Positions 1 to 6,877 of a DNA stretch of 20,258 bases are shown piece by piece; position 1 is the first letter of the stretch; every line of letters starts with the position of its first letter. Both the position numbers and the translations under genes were made by a program. This DNA is from a virus, in the IMG/VR virus record IMGVR_UViG_3300050821_007957, positions 1 to 20,258 of that record. One strand, given 5' to 3'. The notes under the pieces were generated by a model, which was not told the DNA's origin, did no database searches, and saw only the letters and a program-made list of their open reading frames with translations.

Positions 1-2
1 TC

Positions 3-176
3 TTTGGGTTAACCACCCAAACCTGCCATTGGCCGCTATGGGACGGCCCTGAGACCAAGGACAAGCGGTATTGTGGGGCACCTACTGAGGGTAAGGTCTA
101 CTGCAAACAGCACACACTTACGGCTACGGCTATTCACAGGAGAGCTGTGACCCTGAAGCCGTTTTTACTACCGTAA
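3..176 (+). CDS. GcrA-like regulator, C-terminal fragment (5' end outside window)
   Basis: This is the only convincing plus-strand gene; it enters from the left edge in the frame starting at base 3 and stops with TAA at 174-176. The visible 57 residues contain C-H-W-P, then D-G-P, then Y-C-G, then Y-C-K-Q-H. This is the spacing of the C-terminal Cys/His motif of GcrA-family cell-cycle transcription factors (CxWP..D..FCG...YCxxH). GcrA proteins bind promoters and sigma-70 RNA polymerase in alphaproteobacteria, and phages carry homologues. The N-terminal helix-turn-helix would lie outside the window, so the family call rests on the C-terminal motif alone. The gene converges on the SbcC-like gene and the two 3' ends overlap by 47 bases. 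The last dozen residues after the motif look unconserved. Confidence 0.6.
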   Translation, partial: FGLTTQTCHWPLWDGPETKDKRYCGAPTEGKVYCKQHTLTATAIHRRAVTLKPFLLP

Positions 177-1719
177 TGGTGCCAGTGAAGCCAAAATCTA
201 TCAGATTGTGGTCAACTAGAAAGATAACCTTTTTGTCGGCAAGGGCACGCTGCATCAGCGTTTCTGCCAGGTCCAGCTGCCCTTCCTCACTTAGGTGTCT
301 CGACGGTTCGTCATAGAACTCTACTGTGCTGGTCAACCCAGCTCTCACCATGATCAGGTTGGCCAGCCCCAGGTCCCCAGCCATACGCAGACGCTGCGTA
401 GCCCCACCGGACCATGCCTCAAACCGCACTGGCTCGTCACGCCCTGGGGCATAAACAAACACCACAAAGCCCTTGGTGATGCCGCCTGACTTGTTCTCAC
501 GTTCAACGTCAAACTCTATCCTCCAGTCAGTCAGCCCCAAATTGCTCAGGTTGTTGTTCACTTCCAGCTCCAGCTGGCGCAGTGTTTCTTCCACAAGAAA
601 CAGCCGCACCCGCTTAAAGCCACCCACCCAGAAATTCACTGCAGCGTGATCTTTCTCTGCAGTTTCTATCTGTGAAATCAGGTCAGCCTGTTGCTTCTTG
701 CAAGAAGCCAGACTGGCCTGTTTTTGTCTGATCTGCTCACCGTAGGGGTTCAGGCGCTCACCTTCAGTCCGGATCGACAGTTCAATGTACTTCAGCTTAC
801 CATTGTCCACGGCTTGGTGACTTCTTAGCTGGATCAGCTGGCGCTCGAAATCCCTGCGATTTTTCTCAAGAGCTTCCTCGTCTGCTTTTGCTTTGGAATT
901 TGGTATGATCTGCTGGCATGAAAGGCACACCTTTTTGCCTTTCTGTATCTTACTCAATTTATTGTCTATGTTTTTAATAGCATCTTCAGCGAATTTGATG
1001 CCTTCAGCATTCTTTTTGACCACAACTGTGTCTGCTGCCAGATCAGCTTTGAGCGTAGCAATGACTTTCTTCTGCGTGTCAGTGTATGCCCGCTGCCTGG
1101 TGGCAAGATAAGCCAAGTCAGCCGTCATGGTTTCTATCTGCGCCTCACACCTGTTTTCTTCCAGGTTGGCTTCTTCTACTTCAGCCCAGATTTCATTGGC
1201 TGTTTCTGCAGCTTCTTGGCTCTTTTCCAGCCAGTAATCCAGCCCCATGATCTGGCTGAACAGGGTCAGCTTGGCTGCCGGTGACAGGTCAAAGAAGCTC
1301 TCACCAAACTGCGGCAGCATCATTGAGTACAGGAAAGCATCGGGGCCTACCCCACCAAGAGTGCTGTGTATATTTTCCTGAGTATGGGGGATGCCGTTTC
1401 TGGTCAAGCTGTTGGGATTTTGTGTGCGTCTGACTTGCACTTGATGATTTGCAAGGTACATGGTTACCTGAACGGCGCAGTGCTTCTCATCCCAGTTGAC
1501 TACATCGGCAGCTTTCAGGCCGCGCGACGTGCGCCCGTACAGGCACCAGAAAATAGCATCTAGTAGGGTACTCTTTCCACAATCATTCGTGCCAAGCCGT
1601 GGTTCTACTTCGTTGCGCCCGGTGAGCAGGTAGAGGCCTGGCTCTGTGGGCAGGTTGAAGGTATGTTTCCCCCGGTATGACCTGAAGTTTTCTAACTCAA
1701 CGCTCTCAATCTGAAACAA
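130..1719 (-). CDS. SbcC/gp46-like recombination exonuclease ATPase subunit
   Basis: ABC-type ATPase partner of the SbcD nuclease, forming an Mre11/Rad50-type complex that processes DNA ends for recombination. Numbered from the TTG start at 1719 (529 aa): Walker A G-T-N-D-C-G-K-S-T at about 43-51, coiled coil, zinc-hook C-L-S-C at 265-268, second coiled coil, ABC signature W-S-G-G-A-T-Q-R-L-R at 436-445, Walker B E-F-Y-D-E-P near 467-472, and H-loop D-H-N at 503-505. The length fits T4 gp46, about half of bacterial SbcC. The frame stays open to an ATG at 1806. I prefer TTG 1719 because AAGGA lies 8 bases before it and the protein then starts FQIESVELENFRSY, the usual family N-terminus. The extra 29 residues overlap the 64-aa gene upstream. 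Confidence 0.9.
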   Translation of the reverse strand: MFQIESVELENFRSYRGKHTFNLPTEPGLYLLTGRNEVEPRLGTNDCGKSTLLDAIFWCLYGRTSRGLKAADVVNWDEKHCAVQVTMYLANHQVQVRRTQNPNSLTRNGIPHTQENIHSTLGGVGPDAFLYSMMLPQFGESFFDLSPAAKLTLFSQIMGLDYWLEKSQEAAETANEIWAEVEEANLEENRCEAQIETMTADLAYLATRQRAYTDTQKKVIATLKADLAADTVVVKKNAEGIKFAEDAIKNIDNKLSKIQKGKKVCLSCQQIIPNSKAKADEEALEKNRRDFERQLIQLRSHQAVDNGKLKYIELSIRTEGERLNPYGEQIRQKQASLASCKKQQADLISQIETAEKDHAAVNFWVGGFKRVRLFLVEETLRQLELEVNNNLSNLGLTDWRIEFDVERENKSGGITKGFVVFVYAPGRDEPVRFEAWSGGATQRLRMAGDLGLANLIMVRAGLTSTVEFYDEPSRHLSEEGQLDLAETLMQRALADKKVIFLVDHNLIDFGFTGTITVVKTASGSQLSCE

Positions 1720-1900
1720 ACTGTTTTTCCTTTGCAAGGGGTTCAACCACCTGGCAGTCACACAGCCAGACACCATGAACTGAATACCATCCGTGATGGG
1801 TGCCACGAAATGTCGGCAGGATCAGCCATCCAAGCAGTAAATAATCCATTGCCCGCTCAATTAGTATATAGCGGTGAAGTGAGTTGTCACGGATTTTCAA
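1706..1900 (-). CDS. small phage protein, 64 aa, function unknown
   Basis: A 64-residue reading frame starting at TTG 1900, whose first bases overlap the TGA stop of the 71-aa gene (TTGA). AAGGA lies 6 bases upstream. It ends 14 bases inside the preferred TTG start of the SbcC-like gene, so the three genes form a translationally coupled chain. The protein has a short hydrophobic stretch (YLLLGWLILP, about residues 20-29), then G-T-H-H-G-W-Y-S-V and W-L-C-D-C-Q-V-V-E-P, which looks like a folded Trp/Cys-containing small protein rather than a chance frame. No family is recognised. If the SbcC-like gene really began at 1806, about 100 bases would be read in two frames, which is less economical. 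Confidence 0.6.
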   Translation of the reverse strand: MKIRDNSLHRYILIERAMDYLLLGWLILPTFRGTHHGWYSVHGVWLCDCQVVEPLAKEKQFVSD

Positions 1901-2112
1901 TCTTCATCCTTGCTGAACTTGAACGGGCGTCGGCTGTTCGCTGTAGCCACCGGATGTTGAACCACCCTCATGTAGAGTAAACGTCGTTTCCCTTTAGTAA
2001 TTATCTTATAGTCATGATCGTGCGCAAGCCCGCAGTGACAGCACAATATGCGTTCACCGCGTAATGTCATCCTGATCCACTGGCCATCATAAATCTGCTT
2101 TGCCCGTGCCAT
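1897..2112 (-). CDS. small Cys-rich protein, 71 aa, function unknown
   Basis: 71 residues, basic, with an internal C-C-H-C-G-L-A-H-D-H cluster (about 24-33) that could bind one metal ion, followed by basic segments (K-G-K-R-R) and an acidic tail (SKDED). Small proteins of this kind are common in phage early regions; no function can be given. It overlaps the end of the 152-aa gene by 26 bases and its stop overlaps the TTG of the 64-aa gene. No good SD is seen before ATG 2112. A later ATG (residue 15) that keeps the Cys/His cluster is possible. Confidence 0.7.
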   Translation of the reverse strand: MARAKQIYDGQWIRMTLRGERILCCHCGLAHDHDYKIITKGKRRLLYMRVVQHPVATANSRRPFKFSKDED

Positions 2113-2545
2113 GGATTATTCTGCTTGAGAAAACAGGGCGGGTCCTGACGTTTGTCGTAATGTGCATGTATCTTTTCTTTGCCATTTGCTTACCCCTGCG
2201 CCCTATGCGGATTGGGTCATGTTTCTTGACGTGGTTCAAGCGATTCGACTTGAACGGGACTAGGAGCATGTACTCGCCAGGATCAAAAGTGCCGCCACGG
2301 TCAAACGCTATAATCTCCCTGCCAACACAAGCTGGCGTGCGGTAGCGCAACCAATGATCTTTTTGTAGAACATAGCTGTAATTGATGTGAATCCTGACGT
2401 CCTTGGAATGCTGTTCACGTTTGCAGGCCAATGCCATTGCACAACTTTCAGGGTCTTTAATCCCCCCTTTGTTTGCATCCCGTTTGGTTACCGTGAACGT
2501 GATTGGCTCGGTTGCGTCGTAAACCGGAAGACCTTCGAGTTTCAT
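2087..2545 (-). CDS. conserved-looking phage protein, 152 aa, function unknown
   Basis: A 152-residue soluble basic protein. The visible pattern D-P-E-S-C-A-M-A-L-A-C-K-R, then R-I-H-I-N-Y, W-L-R-Y-R-T-P, E-I-I-A-F-D-R-G-G and D-P-G-E-Y resembles hypothetical proteins I associate with phages, but I cannot name a function. The start ATG overlaps the TGA stop of the metallophosphoesterase gene (ATGA, 2542-2545), indicating translational coupling. No signal peptide, membrane helix or catalytic motif is visible. Confidence 0.8.
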   Translation of the reverse strand: MKLEGLPVYDATEPITFTVTKRDANKGGIKDPESCAMALACKREQHSKDVRIHINYSYVLQKDHWLRYRTPACVGREIIAFDRGGTFDPGEYMLLVPFKSNRLNHVKKHDPIRIGRRGKQMAKKRYMHITTNVRTRPVFSSRIIHGTGKADL

Positions 2546-3693
2546 GACATTCTCCTTGACGTGATGTTGGGTATATTGATCGCAGGCATTTTTGAACTCA
2601 TATCTTTGGGGCCTTGGTAGATTGTCCCCTCAGATGGGTGCCCCACATGGATGTCTTTGACCGTGGTAATTCCCCGTTTTGGGTGTACCGACAGGAAGAG
2701 CTGCGAAGCAGGGTGTGGCACCATTCTCCAATCACGGGAAAATTCAGATGGGCCGACCAGTGACGCTGAGCTATAACCCTCGTCCAGTTTATAGCTGCTG
2801 TGAAAATGACCGCAAATGATGTAGTCCAGCTGAATTCTTCTGGCTGCGTAATCCTGAGTTAGCCGTTTGAACCCCCGTGCGATGGTGTAAATAGCGCCAC
2901 CAAACCCCGTGCCGCCCCGCGACCCCATGCGGTCCCCGTGTGTGATAAGAAAGTTCCACCCATATAAGGACAAAAAGGCGTCGCCTGATGCAGGTGTATA
3001 GAATTTCGGGATGCGTTTTTGCTTACTTGACTGGTAGTATAATTCAATGAAATCGCCGACGAGATTGTCGTAGCTGGTCAGTGCGTGAAGTTTGCTTTCT
3101 GGCCGTCGTGTGGTCCTGCCGTGATTTCCAGGGATTACAATAATATCGATAGGGCAATCAAGTTTTTTAAGGAGCAGGTTAACCCCTGCAATAATGTATG
3201 CAACCACATCCTTGAGTGCTGGCAATGACAATAGCTCGTTGGTTTTTGTTAATTCTTCATGAATTTCACCCGAAATCATGTCACCGCCCAGAACTAGGAT
3301 CAGCCGTTGTGGGGGTGGTCCGGTCCAGTATGTTGTACTCAATTCAAGGGCTGACTTGAAGAACCTTTCGGCGCGTTTCCTAGCAATGTCAATGTTATAA
3401 GAATTAACCCCATCCATGGCATGAAGATCAACAACCTCACCCCATTGCCAATCTGTTGCTACAAGAATGATGGCTTCTGCGGTAAGTTGATGTTTGGTAC
3501 TTGGGATAAAAGATGGAGGTTCACGCATCGCCTCGGACAAACCTAGTACAGACTTACGGATTGTCCCCGACTTATGCATCATCAGATGCATTTCCTTAGC
3601 CTGTTTTTCAAGGACAAGGATGTACTCTTGCAGGGCGAGAATACGCCCCTCGTATTGTTGTTTGACTTCGGCGTAAGCCTGGTCTTTGTTCAT
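2542..3693 (-). CDS. calcineurin-like metallophosphoesterase
   Basis: A 383-residue protein with a short N-terminal coiled coil (about 5-40) and then a metallophosphoesterase core: T-D-W-Q-W-G-E (80-86), G-G-D-M-I-S-G-E (136-143), G-N-H-G-R (189-193), T-H-G-D (251-254) and G-H-F-H (295-298). These are the five metal-binding blocks of the calcineurin/Mre11 superfamily. The first block is D-W rather than the usual D-x-H. The substrate is unknown; a DNA nuclease or phosphatase role is possible. The start is ATG 3693 because GAGGAG sits 5 bases before it; a GTG two codons upstream abuts the SD. A perfect hairpin overlaps this SD. It is a second metallophosphoesterase directly after SbcD and is not a duplicate of it in sequence. 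Confidence 0.85.
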   Translation of the reverse strand: MNKDQAYAEVKQQYEGRILALQEYILVLEKQAKEMHLMMHKSGTIRKSVLGLSEAMREPPSFIPSTKHQLTAEAIILVATDWQWGEVVDLHAMDGVNSYNIDIARKRAERFFKSALELSTTYWTGPPPQRLILVLGGDMISGEIHEELTKTNELLSLPALKDVVAYIIAGVNLLLKKLDCPIDIIVIPGNHGRTTRRPESKLHALTSYDNLVGDFIELYYQSSKQKRIPKFYTPASGDAFLSLYGWNFLITHGDRMGSRGGTGFGGAIYTIARGFKRLTQDYAARRIQLDYIICGHFHSSYKLDEGYSSASLVGPSEFSRDWRMVPHPASQLFLSVHPKRGITTVKDIHVGHPSEGTIYQGPKDMSSKMPAINIPNITSRRMS

Positions 3694-3700
3694 GACCACT

Positions 3701-3720
3701 CCTCAACCGTTTGGTTGAGG
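3701..3720 (-). promoter_or_regulatory. 8-bp perfect hairpin overlapping the SD of the metallophosphoesterase gene
   Basis: Arms CCTCAACC and GGTTGAGG with a 4-base loop. On the transcribed strand the 3' arm ends in GAGG and runs directly into AG, so the GAGGAG ribosome site for ATG 3693 is partly inside the stem. It could hide the ribosome site or mark RNA processing. A terminator is less likely because no T-run follows. It lies in one of the few real gaps (3694-3763). Confidence 0.55.
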
Positions 3721-3763
3721 CATATCACAAAGATTATGTTGTTGCAATGACAGCAGTACCTCA

Positions 3764-4768
3764 CTATTTCAGTAATTCTTCCCCTACTTCTTTGATGTTC
3801 ACTGGTACCTGTTCGGCTTGGCAAAATCGTCCAAATATTTCTTTTGGTGTTCGATCGTGTATAACAGGTTGCTGGCCAGCAGCTCCCTTTGTCTTTTCGC
3901 CTGCAATTTCCAGTTCAACACCGAAAACCTGTACTTCCATCTCCCTGCAGGTGTCAAGTATGCGGCGTTTAACTGCAGCCCACTCCACAACCTCCTCAGG
4001 CGGTAACGTAACGATGATTTTGACATGATCACCTGCCTTTGCATCTACGAAGGCCATCATTTGTGGTGGGGCACTCCCCCTGATCCGTATGGTAAACTTC
4101 CTGAGACAAGGGAAGTGCAGATCGGTCATACTGTTGCCAATTAGCAACACCCTGGGTTCAAAGTCGTCACCAAACCGTACATGGTACGGCGCACCCACGT
4201 AGGTTAGCCCGCATTTGAGCGTCTGTGGGCTATGCACGTCGCCGCTTAGCCACCTAAGGGGCTGGCGAGCCTCAATCAGCGGGGCGCTCAGGCCCGACAA
4301 ACGGGCACCGGTTTCAGCCATAGCCCCGTCAAGGGTTTGGTGCATCATAACCCCAGGCATTTTATGCCCTACAAGGCCGCAGGCGCGGTCAAGGGCGGCT
4401 TGGTTTGGCTGGTGCGGTATCAGCACCACCCCCATGGCAGGGCCGTGCCCATACACAAAAGGCTTGACCACAAAGTGTATCCCTTCAATGGTACTCAAGA
4501 ACCGGAAAAAGGGGTTGTTGGGGTCAATGCCGTCATGATTGCCGCGAAGTATGTAGACCGGGGGCTTTAGCTTCAGCAGTTCATCTATGACCCGGTTGAC
4601 CAGGGCTGATGAATGATTGTCCTTGCGGTCAGTCAAATCACCCAGGATGAAAGTGGCGTCGACTTTGTGCTGTTTCTGCTGCTTGGCCAGCCAATCAAAG
4701 ATGGGCCAGCGGTAAGCATCTCGTGAGCGGTCACTCAGATGCAAGTCGGATGTCACAACCCACGTCAT
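3764..4768 (-). CDS. SbcD/gp47-like exonuclease subunit (Mre11 family)
   Basis: 334-residue nuclease partner of the SbcC-like ATPase. Metallophosphoesterase motifs run in order: S-D-L-H (7-10), G-D-L-T-D-R-K (43-49), R-G-N-H-D-G (75-80), M-M-H-Q-T (141-145) and S-G-D-V-H-S (175-180). A C-terminal capping/partner-binding region follows. The length matches phage gp47/SbcD proteins. The start ATG overlaps the stop of the 173-aa gene (ATGA). The SbcC partner is not adjacent: the second metallophosphoesterase and three small genes lie between them on the same strand. The complex is expected to trim double-strand ends for recombination-dependent replication. Confidence 0.9.
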   Translation of the reverse strand: MTWVVTSDLHLSDRSRDAYRWPIFDWLAKQQKQHKVDATFILGDLTDRKDNHSSALVNRVIDELLKLKPPVYILRGNHDGIDPNNPFFRFLSTIEGIHFVVKPFVYGHGPAMGVVLIPHQPNQAALDRACGLVGHKMPGVMMHQTLDGAMAETGARLSGLSAPLIEARQPLRWLSGDVHSPQTLKCGLTYVGAPYHVRFGDDFEPRVLLIGNSMTDLHFPCLRKFTIRIRGSAPPQMMAFVDAKAGDHVKIIVTLPPEEVVEWAAVKRRILDTCREMEVQVFGVELEIAGEKTKGAAGQQPVIHDRTPKEIFGRFCQAEQVPVNIKEVGEELLK

Positions 4769-5286
4769 GGGGTAATGTTGCCTGCAATGGTGTTATAGAT
4801 TTGGCTCCACAGCCCTCCTTGATATGTGGTTTGTGCGTTTTGTGCGTTTTGTGCGTTTTGTGATTGGCTGCCAAGTAGTTGTGTAGCCGGGGGCAACACG
4901 GTTCCATATCCAAATCCTCCTGGTTGCACCACCGGGATGTAAGGTCGCCAACCCCACGAAAGCGGTGTGAGCTGCGCATACAAGCAATTGCCAGGCTGGG
5001 CTGGGTCCAGTTTCCCCAGTTGGGCAGCCCCCCAAGGTATATCAGCACTGCGCATCCTGATGAAGTGGCCGCACGACATGATGGCCTGCATGGGGCGCTC
5101 GAAGTGCTGCCCAATCCGCATCTCAAATACCCATAGCAATGGACTGACTTCCTCTTCCTCATGGAGAATTGTCTGGGCGTGGTCGTGAAGCAGCAACCGA
5201 CCATCCGGCATCGCCTCAAAGTCTTCCCAAGTTTTGTCTTCGGATATTCTTATCAGCTGGTCCAAACTGATTTTGTCTTTGCTCAT
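4765..5286 (-). CDS. hypothetical protein with C-terminal QNA repeat, 173 aa
   Basis: 173 residues with no recognised domain. The N-terminal half is acidic and looks globular (H-D-H-A-Q-T near 34-38, E-E-E-E-V, M-S-C-G-H-F near 90-95). The C-terminal third is Gly/Pro/Gln-rich and contains Q-N-A-Q-N-A-Q-N-A-Q, encoded by a 9-bp tandem repeat. It is coupled on both sides by ATGA overlaps, to the PD-(D/E)XK gene upstream and SbcD downstream. This suggests co-regulation with recombination genes but gives no function. The tail may be a disordered linker. Confidence 0.75.
   Translation of the reverse strand: MSKDKISLDQLIRISEDKTWEDFEAMPDGRLLLHDHAQTILHEEEEVSPLLWVFEMRIGQHFERPMQAIMSCGHFIRMRSADIPWGAAQLGKLDPAQPGNCLYAQLTPLSWGWRPYIPVVQPGGFGYGTVLPPATQLLGSQSQNAQNAQNAQTTYQGGLWSQIYNTIAGNITP
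4830..4862 (-). repeat. 9-bp tandem repeat, about 3.7 copies
   Basis: Unit TTTTGTGCG on the plus strand, perfect over 33 bases, in frame with the 173-aa gene, so that each unit adds Q-N-A. A repeat whose unit is a multiple of three can change length without breaking the frame. Confidence 0.9.
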
Positions 5287-5792
5287 GTTGGCCTCGTGGC
5301 GTATTGAACAAACTCATGCAGGGGGATTATACGCAGATTTTGCTTGGGCGCTATAAGCAGCGCCCGCTTGTCCAGCCCCAGTTCCCTGGACCCTATGTTG
5401 CACAGGCATACCATGGTCAGCATGCGGTTCTGCTTGGCAATGAGCAGCGGCAGCTTGCTGTAGGCAGCAGCCTGGACCAATGCCTCAAGCCAAAACTCTA
5501 TCAGCTTGCCTTTGCCGGTCAGCAGACCTAGGAAATTCAAGTCAGCGTAGAACTTGCACTCCACCAGAAACTTGCTGGCAAAGGCATAGCCTATTTCGTG
5601 CACACAGGAAAGATCGCCGGACTGGGCTGCCAACCGTTTGCCCTTGAGGGCTGCTACCGTAGAGCGCCCGCCTGACATTGCACTCCGCCAATACACGTCT
5701 TCCTGCTTGCCGTGGCTCACCCACAGCGACAATTCCCTACATACGTCTCTCTCAAACTGCGCCCCCTTTTGCTTGCCGCCCCCTTTACGCAT
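5283..5792 (-). CDS. PD-(D/E)XK nuclease-like protein, possible Holliday junction resolvase
   Basis: 169 residues. The pattern K-G-A-Q-F-E-R-D-V-C-R-E-L (Glu14), a Ser/Gly/Arg loop (M-S-G-G-R), G-D-L (Asp60) and V-E-C-K-F-Y (Glu78, Lys80) fits the E...D...ExK active site of PD-(D/E)XK nucleases such as archaeal Hjc-type resolvases. Its place directly after the RecA-like gene (8-base overlap) and before SbcD supports a recombination role, perhaps cutting branched intermediates. The family assignment is from motif reading. Another PD-(D/E)XK activity, for example a nicking or replication-repair nuclease, remains possible. The start ATG is followed by a basic, Gly-rich leader. Confidence 0.6.
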   Translation of the reverse strand: MRKGGGKQKGAQFERDVCRELSLWVSHGKQEDVYWRSAMSGGRSTVAALKGKRLAAQSGDLSCVHEIGYAFASKFLVECKFYADLNFLGLLTGKGKLIEFWLEALVQAAAYSKLPLLIAKQNRMLTMVCLCNIGSRELGLDKRALLIAPKQNLRIIPLHEFVQYATRPT

Positions 5793-6801
5793 ATTTGCTC
5801 CGTGTAGGCAAAAAGCTGGTTTCCACTACTGCCCAAGCCTGTTTGACTTGCTTGGACAATTGCTGGCGCTCCTTGTTGTAATCAGCATCTGACATCTCAG
5901 CAAGCAATTCAATATATTCTTTGGGCTTAACATCACCCTCTAAATGGCCCACTTCGTTGAGCCAGCGGACACTGGCCCCTACGTCATCAACGCCAAACCC
6001 GAAGATAAAGTCAAATGACGCTTCCCGGAACTGCAAGCCAACCTTGTTCTTCTTGACTTTGGCCAAGATCATCACGCCGTAGGTCCGCTCAATCTTGGCA
6101 ATAGTACGTTTCAGGGGCTTGACTGCTGACAGCCAGAAAATCTGTGAGGCATAGAAGTCCAGTGCCTTCCCGCCCGCACGGCGGTATTTCTCACCAAACG
6201 TGACCCCTATGTTCTCACGCACCTGACTGACCACCAGCAGTAATACCTGGCTCTGCTCAATTCTCCTGGCAGTTTTCCTGAAAAACTCACTTAACATCTT
6301 GGCCTTGGCCATGCCGTAACTGGCTTCACCTACGTCACGTTCCATCTCAGCTTCGTCACTGAGGGCGTCAAGGCTGTCCAGCACGTAAATGCCGGGTATT
6401 TTGGCTTTGATCAGGGTGTCGAGGAAGCTGTCAAAGTCACGGGCAAATTCTTCAACCGTCGTGATTGGTTTGTCTGGGCTACCAAAATTGACCTTTTCTA
6501 TTTGCAGACCCATAGCGGCAGCATAGCTGGAGTCAAATGCTGCTTCGGTTTCACAGTAGCGAACTGCCCCCTCAGGGTACTTCAGCAAGAAGTTGATCAT
6601 GGCTTCGGCAGCTAATGCTGTCTTGGCGGTGGATTTATCCCCGACAATATTGACGATACGCCCCATGGCATAGCCACCACCCAGGGCACAATCCAGCAGC
6701 GTGCAGCCGCTGGAAATGAAATTGATCCCCGGCTTTTCACTGACGAAGTAGGACGTTTTGGCTAGTTTAGGTCTTTCGCGCTTCTTTTGCCCAGCGTTCA
6801 T
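5785..6801 (-). CDS. RecA/UvsX-like recombinase
   Basis: Strand-exchange ATPase. In the 338-residue version: Walker A G-D-K-S-T-A-K-T (54-61), catalytic Glu in E-T-E-A-A-F-D (about 86), Walker B Y-V-L-D-S (139-143), S-Q-V-R-E-N (192-197, the Gln sensor), then R-R-A-G-G-K-A-L-D-F-Y-A-S, matching the GGxALxFYAS box after loop L2 of RecA. Only a short C-terminal region follows. The Walker A has Ala where Gly normally precedes Lys. The start is uncertain: ATG 6813 directly abuts the SD GGAGG (6814-6818), while ATG 6801 is 12 bases from it, long but workable, so I chose 6801. It follows the SSB gene and precedes the PD-(D/E)XK gene. Confidence 0.88.
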   Translation of the reverse strand: MNAGQKKRERPKLAKTSYFVSEKPGINFISSGCTLLDCALGGGYAMGRIVNIVGDKSTAKTALAAEAMINFLLKYPEGAVRYCETEAAFDSSYAAAMGLQIEKVNFGSPDKPITTVEEFARDFDSFLDTLIKAKIPGIYVLDSLDALSDEAEMERDVGEASYGMAKAKMLSEFFRKTARRIEQSQVLLLVVSQVRENIGVTFGEKYRRAGGKALDFYASQIFWLSAVKPLKRTIAKIERTYGVMILAKVKKNKVGLQFREASFDFIFGFGVDDVGASVRWLNEVGHLEGDVKPKEYIELLAEMSDADYNKERQQLSKQVKQAWAVVETSFLPTRSKYA

Positions 6802-6877
6802 AGGGGATTTCATCCTCCAAAATTTGAGAAAGGGGGCGGCGATCCATACTCACTGGATCAATACCGCCCCTACGCAT
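6767..6877 (-). CDS. possible 36-aa small ORF bridging SSB and the recombinase
   Basis: From ATG 6877 (or the TTG just before it at 6880, which has AGAGGA 8 bases upstream) a frame of 36 codons runs to TAA at 6767-6769. It reads MRRGGIDPV, then LSQILEDEIPYERWAKEARKT at its end, which looks protein-like. It starts right after the SSB stop and overlaps the first codons of the RecA-like gene, so it could couple translation between the two. The same stretch also holds a nested stem-loop, so the signal could be RNA structure rather than a peptide. Unproven. Confidence 0.35.
   Translation of the reverse strand: MRRGGIDPVSMDRRPLSQILEDEIPYERWAKEARKT
6833..6870 (-). promoter_or_regulatory. nested stem-loop between SSB and RecA-like genes
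   Basis: Outer arms GGGGCGG (6833-6839) and CCGCCCC (6864-6870). Inner arms GATCCA (6841-6846) and TGGATC (6854-6859) enclose a 7-base loop, and a small asymmetric internal bulge separates the two stems. It lies just after the SSB stop and before the recombinase SD. On the transcribed strand it is followed by CTTTCTC and then AAATTTT, a poor T-tract, so it could be a weak terminator, an attenuator or an RNA-processing or stability element. Confidence 0.5.

Noticed and set aside
3721-3763. Possible promoter (TTGCAA, 17-base gap, TATGCC on the minus strand) before the metallophosphoesterase gene
   Set aside because: The -10 matches only three of six consensus bases and the spacing alone is not enough evidence.
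4731-5219. 162-codon minus-strand frame overlapping the 173-aa gene
   Set aside because: It is a shifted frame of the 173-aa gene, without SD or stop/start coupling; its repeat K-T-H only mirrors the 9-bp repeat.
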